From Saprospiraceae bacterium (lineage in GTDB: Bacteria; Bacteroidota; Bacteroidia; Chitinophagales; Saprospiraceae): a DNA stretch of 41,011 nt. The translations under genes were made by a program, and so were the position numbers. Location: positions 1-41,011 of the forward strand of contig JANQRV010000206.1 in NCBI GenBank assembly GCA_028284395.1, read 5' to 3'. Each line of letters begins with the position of its first letter. The first letter of the stretch is position 1. Of the stretch, positions 24,501 through 34,000 are shown piece by piece. The notes beneath the pieces were generated by a model that had not been told where the DNA came from, did not search any database, and was given only the letters and a program-made list of their open reading frames with translations.

Positions 24501-27395
24501 CAATTCTGAAATTCCAGCAGTCGTTGCTTGGTTATCCCATACATAGGTATATGGAGCAGTCCCGCCAATTGCCTCTGCCGTAGCACTTCCCGTGGCCTCT
24601 CCACTGCAAAGTGGGTCTTCACTGCCAGTGATATTGACAATCACGGGATCCGAAGGTTCGCCAATTACCACCGTATTGGTAGCTGTACAGCCATTGGCAT
24701 CGGAAACCATTACCATGTAGGATCCTGCAGCTAAGTTACTAATGACACCATCGGAAATGGTCAATCCATCTACGGAAGAAAAAGTATAAGGCTCAACACC
24801 ACCGGTTGCGGACAAGGTAGCACTACCAGTAGAGTCTCCTTTACAAGTCACATCAACAACCATATTCACATTTACCTTCAGGCCATCGGTGGTCGCCTCG
24901 ATAACAGCCGTAGCTTCTACCTGACAACCGTTGGCGTCGGTGACGGTTAATCCGTAACTTCCTGCTTCCAAATCAGTAATGGTAAGGTCGGTAGCGCCCG
25001 TACTCCACATGACCGTATAATCCGGTAACCCACCGGAGATGGTTGCAGTAGCGCTTCCGGTATTGCCGCCAGAACAAGCCACTCCGACCGTTGCAAAATC
25101 GACGGTAATCGGTGCGGGCTCCATAACGGTCACAGAATTTTCGGCCGTACAGCCGTTGGCATCCGTTACAGTTACACCAAATGTACCTGCCGGCAGCCCC
25201 GTCACTGTCTCACCACTTGCTCCATTACTCCAACTTATTGTGTAACCGGGTGTACCTCCCGACGCGGCAACCGTTACGCTTGCGGTTGAGTCGCCATTAC
25301 AAAGTAAACCATCGGTAGAAACGATGTCCAATATAACCGCATCTGATGGTTCAGCTACTACCGCCACGCTTGCTGCGGTACATCCTTCTGCATCCGTTAT
25401 GGTTACCATATACTCTCCAGCCACCAAATCGGAAATGGTGGCAGTCGTACTGCCATTACTCCACAAATAAGTATATGTGCCGCTACCTCCGGTTGCAGAA
25501 ACCGTGGCACTTCCCGTAGCCTCACCGGCACATAAAACATCTTCTACGGTCACTGTTGGAACAACAGCATCCGGAATTGTCACGGTAACCATATCCATTG
25601 CAAAACATCCCTGCTCATCCACCACGCTCACAGTATAGGTAGTACTCTCCGTCGGAGTCACTTCCAATGTACCGTTGGGACCGTCTTGAATGATGTCGTT
25701 ACCAATTGACCAGATATAAGTGATATTCCCGTTGCCTCCTGTTGCCACCGCCTCTAATTTAACGGTGCTACTCGCACAAACCAATTGGTCAACGCCCGCA
25801 TCAACTGTGGGGCTGGGAAGATTTGTAAGTGTTGTGGTTCCCAGGCTTACGGGGCAATCCCCTTCCGCCCAACGAGCCATTAAATCATAAGTACCGGGAG
25901 CGAGTCCATCGTAGATGACTGATCCGGTATTATCGTTTACTGGATCTTGGTAAGTAGCACCACCATCCAAACTAAATTGTAGTGCAGTACGATCCGGATT
26001 ATCTTCGAAGGTAAAAGTTACCGATCCGTTTATTTCTTCACACGTTGGATTTGATGAAGAGGCTACCGCCACTGGAGGGGCTACCAAACCAAGGGTAAAG
26101 ATCTTGGATCCCATACAAGTGTCATTCTCAGCATAAGTCACCGTATATACGCCAGTATCCTGGGCGCTCACATTACTGATGACAACCTGCCGGTCGGTGC
26201 TTGTAAAGTCATTCGGACCGGTCCAACTCCATCCACTGAGGTTTTCTGGTTGTGGATCAAAAGTAACAGATTCTCCCGTACATACATTTACATCACAAGT
26301 ATCCACAAAAGCACCGTCATTCACTCTCACCCGGCCGGTCAAGACTTGTGGGAAACAGTCGATACATTCTGTAGTCTGCTCAACAAAATCCTGAAAGTCA
26401 GGTGATGGAGATTTATAGGTAACAATAACTTCCAGTGCTTCACTGCCATCAACACCTTCTGCGACCGCATCTTTAGCAGATTGACACAGTGCATTACAGT
26501 TCACCGGAAAATCCTCTAACTGGCCCAACAAACCCCAAATCGCATCATTCACTTCGCCATCCGTATAACCTTCCCGATTACACATGGCGTAATTGATCCG
26601 CGCAGCTTGTAAACCAGTCAAAGCAATGTCTTCTTTCGTATAAGATTTAAGGGAAATTACAGTAGGAATTCCATCTAACGGATCGTTGTCGAAAAAGGTA
26701 TATTCCCAAAAGGGAACTTCCAACTCGAAGTCGGCACAATATACTCTGGTTGAAGGCTGAATCTCACAATCTTCATTGACAAAAGCGACACATCCGATAT
26801 GGTCGTCGTCAACAAAGATAAAAGTATTCGCCTCGAACAGATTTTCCGGGATGAAAACCTTAAATCCTTCACAGTTTTCATAAAGTACTAGGTCCTCCGG
26901 TTGCCCGCAAGCTTCTTCGGGATCTCTAAAACCAAGGCCGTTACAAGCTGTGTTGACAATCTTATCGAAATAAGGAGAAGCGACTTCATCAGTTTCGCGT
27001 ACGACACGGATCGAGAAAGTACCAGGAAACATCTTCGGTAAAACAATCGGGGAACCAGTATATCCTCCGTGAACCATCGCCGGTTTCCCAGTACGGGCCA
27101 GCTCTATCCGATAGGTTGATGGGGCGGTATAAGTATCCGAAAAATGAATGGTCATGGTGCCGTCATTGGAACCACAAACGATTTGATCGGTCGTACTAAT
27201 GTCCACAATTTCCACTACGGTCATCTCACTCTGAAAAGTGGCCGAGCTACCAGACTCTACAGTATCATCGATGCCTCTCACACCCCAAACGGAGGCGAAT
27301 AGCGACAAAACGCTAAGCGTGCTGACACCGAAGAGATATCCTGCTGCCGGGTTTAAAGACTTTCCACTTATCAAAAGTGTAAAAATTCTTTGCAT
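21564..27395 (-). CDS. Giant SprB-repeat T9SS surface protein with thioester-domain-like N terminus
   Basis: A 1943-residue exported protein. An extended signal peptide (about 17-41) and an unrecognised strand-rich segment come first. A region at about 200-335 then resembles thioester (TED/TQxA) domains: VYCADFE with Cys220, INYAMCNREGY, and AIWGLLGQ with Trp287. A PKD/Ig-like domain, one FSLDGG domain (PTCEEINGSVTFTF...RWAEGDCPVSLG) and another PKD domain follow. Next are 12 SprB repeats, then a GGTIGYSQVLCG...YSWQKS domain homologous to the first Ig domain of the 2202-residue protein, two PKD-like domains, and the T9SS sorting domain (YPNKPNPFSNE... to IRKMVITE). SprB repeats occur in the Flavobacterium gliding adhesin SprB; surface adhesion is the likely role. 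Confidence 0.9.
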   Translation of the reverse strand: MQRIFTLLISGKSLNPAAGYLFGVSTLSVLSLFASVWGVRGIDDTVESGSSATFQSEMTVVEIVDISTTDQIVCGSNDGTMTIHFSDTYTAPSTYRIELARTGKPAMVHGGYTGSPIVLPKMFPGTFSIRVVRETDEVASPYFDKIVNTACNGLGFRDPEEACGQPEDLVLYENCEGFKVFIPENLFEANTFIFVDDDHIGCVAFVNEDCEIQPSTRVYCADFELEVPFWEYTFFDNDPLDGIPTVISLKSYTKEDIALTGLQAARINYAMCNREGYTDGEVNDAIWGLLGQLEDFPVNCNALCQSAKDAVAEGVDGSEALEVIVTYKSPSPDFQDFVEQTTECIDCFPQVLTGRVRVNDGAFVDTCDVNVCTGESVTFDPQPENLSGWSWTGPNDFTSTDRQVVISNVSAQDTGVYTVTYAENDTCMGSKIFTLGLVAPPVAVASSSNPTCEEINGSVTFTFEDNPDRTALQFSLDGGATYQDPVNDNTGSVIYDGLAPGTYDLMARWAEGDCPVSLGTTTLTNLPSPTVDAGVDQLVCASSTVKLEAVATGGNGNITYIWSIGNDIIQDGPNGTLEVTPTESTTYTVSVVDEQGCFAMDMVTVTIPDAVVPTVTVEDVLCAGEATGSATVSATGGSGTYTYLWSNGSTTATISDLVAGEYMVTITDAEGCTAASVAVVAEPSDAVILDIVSTDGLLCNGDSTASVTVAASGGTPGYTISWSNGASGETVTGLPAGTFGVTVTDANGCTAENSVTVMEPAPITVDFATVGVACSGGNTGSATATISGGLPDYTVMWSTGATDLTITDLEAGSYGLTVTDANGCQVEATAVIEATTDGLKVNVNMVVDVTCKGDSTGSATLSATGGVEPYTFSSVDGLTISDGVISNLAAGSYMVMVSDANGCTATNTVVIGEPSDPVIVNITGSEDPLCSGEATGSATAEAIGGTAPYTYVWDNQATTAGISELAAGEYNVTATDANGCTATARVTINQPDSLGLTVASKVNIVCGGEANGSVALEPVGGSGPYVYSWTDGFDGASRMNLAAGEYTVSVTDGNNCTAEVSFTIEATEGLQLDLEATDVSCNGESDGSAIVTPSGGVAPFTYDWSNGSAIDTAANLAAGTYQVTVTDNEGCSATAEVTIAEPDQVSITVDQLINVDCKGASTGSVTIAVTGGMEPYSFLWSNNDITETADSLIAATYEVTVIDANGCSATASITVEEPLIGAAVEIESTAEALCGGAAAGGLKAMASGGSEPYQYAWSTGATTDSIGVTESGTYSVTVTDASGGCTAESSITIDDLPGLELSSTQVNVSCKGGFDGSIDVSVNGGVEPYTYDWSFGADVQDIDGIMAGSYSVTVTDANGCTDSLMVDIEDGEEFVLSFASLNVGCRGGSDGSIDLTVEGTGGNYIYTWSNGATTEDLEGLVKGTYSVTVTDGNGDCAVEGSVEITEAESNMMGFVNTMLMENCQREVVGMARASAIGGTPPYSYEWSTGETSQIANNLTAENYKVTITDANGCSIVEHLCLEIEQEVKWGGTIGYSQVLCGTSTPGAISSLALPSIEGVDEGDYLYSWQKSTTPCTEDVRIYGMDWEKISGANAASYDPGSLSESTYFIRYARAKGSSDFVESNVVFIEVINELEVNAGYDVFSCEGEPVDLEAVVSGGGTVRYEFDWDHGLGGGASHTVYPEETTVYSVTVTNDYGCSAVDQVRVITRPGPIVSAEVEAIPGHDNTYCMNEVVTIMADVGQGAQTASWTTSGDGTFSSGFGLSTEYTIGEKDAAAGMVVITATTANVIGTCPAKSYDIELVTNAVGSQACADRNFLSEPQGSELEAETPIRETDNETKRPLLADGNGIEAEHIAATAQITVYPNKPNPFSNETNISFSLVQDAEVVFTVFDMNGQVVNTRRGAFAKGYNEITFAKNNLPSGILYYALEVDGHRYIRKMVITE
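22820..25563 (-). repeat. Array of 12 SprB repeats
   Basis: Twelve tandem units of about 76 codons, each C.G...GSATV.A.GG..PYTY.WSNGA.T..I..L.AG.Y.VTVTDANGCTA....V.EP. Unit 4 from the N terminus has lost the core W-S-N-G (reads FSSVDG), and unit 12 has an irregular first half. One cysteine near the start and one in NGC per unit suggest a disulfide in each repeat. Confidence 0.9.
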
Positions 27396-27795
27396 GATTT
27401 TAAGTTTTATACTCTATTACAAATGGGATTACGTGGTTCCGGAATTTTTTTGGTCCGAAACCGTTTTTTAATACAACATGCTAATACTCAAAAACATGAA
27501 TGCTCCAGATCGATGGCACCACTTTCGGCACATCAAAATCTTCGGATCTATCCTTCAAATAGATGCATTCCTCCTTTTTCTCGCCAACCTTTTCGGCGAA
27601 AGCAATAACAATTGTGAAATGAAATGAAAATTTCAATGATGTGAAGAGTGAAATCTCAAAGCTCTAATTGTTGACAAACACGCAAAAATGTTAATGGGGT
27701 AACCTTTTTGACACGCAAACGATTTGATGGGGATTATGACAATTGGAACGTTTGCAGTTTAAACTAAATTAAGTGTAGTTTTCCAACTTTTGCTC

Positions 27796-27826
27796 CAAAG
27801 ATATATTTTCAAAGCCAAATAACCAA
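27796..27826 (-). promoter_or_regulatory. Candidate Bacteroidota promoter of the 1943-residue gene
   Basis: On the minus strand TTG (27824-27826), 20 bases, then TATCTTTG (27796-27803). This fits the Bacteroidota primary sigma consensus (TTTG about 19-21 bp before TAnnTTTG). It implies a start point near 27790 and an unusually long 5' leader. Motif match only. Confidence 0.45.
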
Positions 27827-28026
27827 TTGAAAATCGTTTTTTTTTCAATTAAAAAACAAAATGTTTTATAATATTAAGATATTAAATTTTTTCTAAAGTA
27901 ACCGATCCTTTCTCTTTACACTCATTATCAAGTCGTTTAAACTCATATTGTGATTTTGGAATCATTTCTGAGATTTACATCAAACTTTTTCCGATTGAAA
28001 TTAACATCAAAAGCAATGTTATTTTG

Positions 28027-28061
28027 AAAAAAGAGGCTGAAGAGTTAGACTCTTCAACCTC
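28027..28061 (-). terminator. Rho-independent terminator of the partial giant gene
   Basis: Twelve-bp stem with one mismatch (28033-28044 pairing with 28050-28061), loop of five bases, followed on the minus strand by six T. It starts 32 bp past the stop codon at 28093. Confidence 0.9.
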
Positions 28062-28092
28062 AATTACTATGAACTAATCCACGATTTTACAG

Positions 28093-31000
28093 TTATTTTC
28101 CGCCCCGGCCGACAACCATTCGTTTGACGATCTTGTAATCGTCTACTTCTAAAGAATAGTAGAGTACGCCGGTGGGCAGGTCTCTAGCCTTCAGCCTGAT
28201 CTCGTTGTATCCCTGTTCGAACTTCCCTTTGATGACCCGGACTACCTGCCCGGTTACATCCAGAATGGTAAAGGTAATATCACCACTCTTTGGCAGATCG
28301 AAGCCAATCGTAGATTCCTCTACAAACGGGTTTGGTTTGTTCTGATACAGTTCAGGCTGTCGGACCACTTCTCTCAGGTAATTGATGTCAAGATCCATTA
28401 CTTCATTTTCCAAATTGTAGGCTTCCGGCCTAGTAATCTTTGGAACAATCTTAATGAAATCACTGACTTTTCCGGTTGCCTTGCTATTCAATACCAAACT
28501 GAACAAGACAGGATCCTTATCTTCACTCAGGTATTTTTTATCACTTAGATCATGCCAGCTGGTCGTCAGTAAGCCGGACTCCAGATGCTTAAACCCAAAG
28601 TGTTCTTCCTTCGCAAGGTTGTAATCTATTTTTACCAGGTCTGCTTTAGCTGGATCGATGTACAATGTAAATTGGTATCCTAGTACTTTTGCCAGGTCGC
28701 TCGCTCTGAAATCGATCGTGTAATTTTCTTCCGGATAGAGGTTTTGATCCACGACATCGAAGACAAATAATGCTTTGTTTCGGGTCTGAACTTCCGTTGA
28801 TTGCAGGCTTACCACAGCTGTAGAATCCAGATCTCCGATCTTGACTCCGATGAAGTCGCCGGTACCAGCTCCATTGCAACCCAATTCAACATCAATTGTT
28901 TCAGGGAACTGCTCGAACCACGGATTTTCTGGAACCGGGAAGTCATAGGCTTTATCAATGAACCTCCAGGAAGTATTGTTTTCAAACTTGTCAATTTCAC
29001 CGAGTACCAATTGTCTCAATACGATTGCATCTACATTATCCACCACTTTCGAGTTGTCCACATCCGCAGCAATCATGAGGTATGGAGAATTCAATTCTTC
29101 TCTTCCGAGAATGAAATTCTGGAGGCGGATCAAGTCGTCTGTATTGATACCGTTGGCATGATCCGCATCATTCAGGGCAGAAATTGTATGAATACTGTTC
29201 GCGGAGACATTATCGAAACGGAAGTTACCATTGGCATCAGTAAGCACGTTGGCTTGCTGTGGCCCGGTGAGGAACATCTCTACATTTTCAAGTCCTTCAC
29301 CCGTTTCGGTTTCGACAACCCCTTCAATGAAGCCATCTACACCATTGGCATCTCCAGTAATCGTAATCACTTGCTTACAAGTGTCGGAGATCACATTTCC
29401 GAACGCGTCCTTGGCAACAAATCTGCGCTCGATGGTTCCGTTGCAGCAATCTGTCATATTGACAATCGGATCAAGCTCGATGGCATTAGCCGTACAAACA
29501 CCATTGGATACGGAAGCAATACCAAAGACACCTTTCAGGTGAACCCTATTGTCATGTTCGAAGTACGATGGTAGGTCTTGACAAGAAATGTCAACATCCG
29601 GCAAGTTCTCACAAAGCGGCATCGTACAATCCTCGATCATGGCTTCAATCCAGCAAATGTTCTCATTTCCGTGAACATCAGTGATTTTCAGCTCTACGAT
29701 CACTTGTTTGCCAATATCACAACAAGTGAAGTCGATTACTTGCCCCCATTCTGAATAGTAGGAACCATCGTTTTCGCCACAGTTCTGTTGCTCATGGGTG
29801 AAACTACGACGGATCTCCATAGTGGCGATTCCACAGTTATCGAAGCTACCGGCGTCCACATCCTCCACATAGATCGTCTTCGTTCCTTCTTCCTTCAGGC
29901 TGACGGTCATGGAGCCGGCACATACAGCAACTGGTGCTTCCTGATCCGCAACCCTCAGAATACATTCGTGAACTACTGCTGCACTACCACAAGCATCCGT
30001 TACGGTATATCTAACGGTATAATCGCCTACCCCGAGTCCGGTCATCAGACGGGCATCACTCGGTTGGAAGGTACTGAGGAGATTACCTTCAGTACTAAAT
30101 ACCTCCGTGACCGCTTGCCAGCCATTCTGACAATCCGAGATGACTTGTGGCAGCGGAACTTCCAGTGTTGCTTCACAAACGTAGGGATCCGTTGAGAACA
30201 AGATGATCTCCTGCTGCAATACATCGCAGTAGTGATTAGCCACCGGACACATTACGACCAGATCATCCTGGATCGGTTGTACCACCGGCGCCGCTACACT
30301 CATCGCAACAGAGCAGCTCGACGAGCTGGCATCTACTACATCGAAGTTAAGCGTGCCCACAGCATTTGAGAATGGCCCTAAACGTGTCGGACGTCCAAAG
30401 CGACCGGAATAGCTCTGTCCCTCTATGATGCTAATCCAAACAAAGCCATCGGTATACTCTCCAGTGACCATCAGATCAAAATAGAATACATCATCACTGA
30501 TATCATCCGGTGTTTCATTATTATCACATGTAATATTATCAGCCACAGCGGTTAATTCACATACATTGCTGCAATCTGCCGGCGGCGTTACGGATACGTG
30601 AGCGTAGCATTCGGCATTTGCATCGTCAATAATGTGGAAGCCGATGGTGCCCGCACTTACCAGGTAAGGACCGAAGGTAACTGCAGTTCCGTAAGAGCCG
30701 GTTGTTGCCAGCGGATTGCTCGCCGTCCAAGTACCGGTATTCTGCTGCCCGACGACCAGCACATCAAAGGTGAAGGTATCATCGGTAGGATCATCTGGAG
30801 TTCCTCGATCATTACAAGTAACATTGGAAACCAGCGCATCTATATCGCAATCTGCGTAGTATTCTTCGGGAGGTGCGACATAAACCATCTCAAAGCAGCG
30901 CGCATCCAGCAAATCTTCCACAACCAGCACTACGATGCCATCTTTCACGAAGCTAGGCCCAATGGTTCGAGTATTGCCGTACGCACCGGTGATTTCCTGG

Positions 31001-34000
31001 CCGTTGAAGGTCGTCTTCCAACCAGAAGTGCCACTTTCGCTAGAGACTCTGAGATCAAAAGTATAGGTATCATCCTCCAGGTCATCCGGAGTACCTTTAT
31101 CATCAAAGAGGATATTGGTGACTTCGGCTGTGATATCACAATTGACATTGCAGTTATCGGGATCAGGGATGGCTACATTAACCTGGGTAACACAATCTCC
31201 GGATTCCGCGTCCTGGATCGTCAGATCAAATTCAACATTGTTATTGATCGGAATTGGTCCAATTTCCACCGGAACGTTGTATGCTCCGGTAAATTGCTGG
31301 TTGCCAATATTCAGTACCCAGTTGCTGCCAACATTTTGTCCGGTTACGGTGAGTGTAACACCCAACATATCATCGAGCACATTACCCGGCGTTCCATTGT
31401 CGAAACGCTCTGTGGTATCAACTATCGCACTGATGCTACAGGCATTCAATGCACAGAAATCATCCGGATTCAGCGTTATCTCGAACGAGCAATCTGGGAA
31501 TGAGACATCCTCGAAAGATACTGTGATCGCTCCGTCGCTGATCGGGTAAGGACCGACGATGGCTAGATCCGAGTATGCCCCTGAAGTACCTTCGGTCGAA
31601 GAAGTCCAACCGGTACTCGGCCCGGAAACCAATAATTCTGCCGTAAACGTATCGTCCGATGGATCACCGGGCGTCCCACCATCATCGCAATTGAAGGCGA
31701 ATGGTGAAGCATTGATGTTACACAGCTCAGAGCAATGCGCTGGCGGCTCGATCTTGAACGGTGTAATACACTTACCAGCATCGTTATCTGTAAAGTAAAC
31801 GGTCACCGTATCGCCAATGATCGGGTAAGGACCGAAGTCTGCATTTTCACCGTAGAACCCTCTGGTACCATCATTGGTCAACCAACCATTTTCACTACCG
31901 TTTGCTCCATCCACATTTACCGTAAAGGTAAAGAGGTCATCTTTCGGATTAAATGGTGTACCGTTATCGTCGCAGTTGATTTCAACCAATGAAATGGCAA
32001 TGTCACATTCGTTGGAACAAGCAGGCGGAGGTGTTACTTCGATGACCTCGCGACAAGTTCCATTATCACTGTCTTCGAAAGAAATAGACTTAGCTCCATC
32101 AGCAATCGAATACGGACCAAATTGATGAACTTGGTTGTAAATGTTGGTACTTCCATCATTGGCTACCCAGCTTCCGCTCAAGTTCGCCCGTCGTGCAATT
32201 ACTTCGAAGAACCATTGATCATCGCTTGGATCACTTGGCGTGCCGTTACCATTACACCATTTTCTTACCAGCTCTACCGTCAATGGTTCCGGTTCTTCGA
32301 TATTGATACTGATCGAGCGGTCACAACCTCTGGAATCAGTAACTACTACCGTGTAGGCACCAGCGATCAAATTCGATTGATCTTCGACCGTGGCCCCGTT
32401 CGACCATGCATAAGTGTAAGGCCGAACACCTCCTTGAACGGTTAAATTGACACTTCCCAGGTCCTCATTGCTACAACTTACATCCTGCTTCGCAATCGAT
32501 AGAGATAATTCGGCAGGCTCTTGAATCACAACAGAAGCAAATGAACTACAGCCACTACCGTCAATTACTTCTACGGTGTAATCACCGGCCCGAACATTAC
32601 TTAGGTCTTCCGTAGTAAAACCATTGGACCACCTGTAACTATAAGGAGCCACACCGCCGCTTACATCAATGTCAACCACGCCATCTACTCCGCCAAAACA
32701 GGACACATCGGTACTCTCCATATTGATCTGGAGTTCAGATGGCTCATTCAGGGTTACGCTGTAAATCTCACTACAGCCCCCGGCATCCGTCACTTCGACC
32801 GTATAAATTCCGGCGGTTAGACCATTGAGATCCTGTGTACCCGCACCATTAGACCAATTGTAAGCATATGGGGTCGTACCACCAAATACCGTCAAATTGA
32901 TCAATCCGTCGTTGCCACCGTAACAGCTGATGTCGAAGGTTGTCATGTCTAGTGACATTTCCTCCGGCTCGGTGATACCGCTGATCACTGTTCTCGAACA
33001 TCCATTGGCGTCCGTTACAACGACCGAGTAAGTACCGGCAGCCAGGCCGCTTAGATCTTCAGTAGTTGCTCCATTTGACCAAGCATAAGTAAATGGAGGA
33101 GTTCCTCCAATAACTGCCAGGTCAAAAGCGCCGTCCGCCAATCCTGTACAACTAATATCCTGTTTAATCAAACTGAGCAGTAATGCATCCGGTTCTTCAA
33201 CAGAGGCCTGACAGGTAGAAGTGATGGAATTCTCCTGTGCATCTCTCACCTGAATGGTGTAAATACCGGCAGGTAGATTATTAAATGTATTCGTGGAAAC
33301 ATAGTTTCCATTATTCAGTCTGTATTGGTAATTACCGCTTCCGCCGCTGGCACTTACGGTAATCGTTCCGTCATCTTCACCGGTACAGGAAACATTGGCT
33401 ACTGCTACCTCACAACTGATTCCAGAAGGCTCATTCACCGTCGCCCCACATACATTTACACAACCGTTGGCATCGGTGATCGTAACGACATAGGAACCAG
33501 CACCAACTCCATTAAGGTCTTCCGTAGTTGCTCCGTTTGACCAAGCAAAGCTGTACGGTTGGGTGCCACCACCTACCGTTAGATTAACACTTCCATTGGT
33601 TAAGCCGGCGCCCGTTGCATCTGTAGAAACAGCATCACAAGTCAAGAGAGTTGGCTCCACGATGGTAGCGCTTGCCGTACCCTGACAGCCATTGGCATCG
33701 GTAACGGTAACGTTGTAAGTTCCGGCCAATAGATTGTTTAGATCTTGCGTAGCTAGGCCATTTGACCATTGATAGTTGAATGGAGCAGCTCCACCCAGTA
33801 CCGTCAAATTAATACTTCCGGTGTTATCGCCATTACAATCGATGTCCGTACCGACCGTATTCAAGGTCAGTGCACTTGGTTCAGCGACATTTATGGACGC
33901 CGTTTCAACACAACCATTTCCATCGGTCACTTGTACGGTATAGGCACCCGCAGGAATATTGCTGAGGTCCTGACTAGTAGCCCCATTCGACCAGCTGTAG

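Larger units (their letters stand above)
27396..28092. other. 697-bp intergenic region upstream of the 1943-residue gene
   Basis: AT-rich, with no credible gene. It contains a candidate promoter at 27796-27826 (minus), about 395 bp of potential 5' leader between that promoter and the start codon, and the terminator of the third giant gene at its right end. A weak CGCC...GGCG hairpin is visible near 27584-27600. Confidence 0.5.

Noticed and set aside
27548..27575. GGAGG followed by a six-residue leader peptide in the long intergenic region (minus strand)
   Set aside because: The spacing to the ATG is too short for a Shine-Dalgarno site, and such sites are little used in Bacteroidota.
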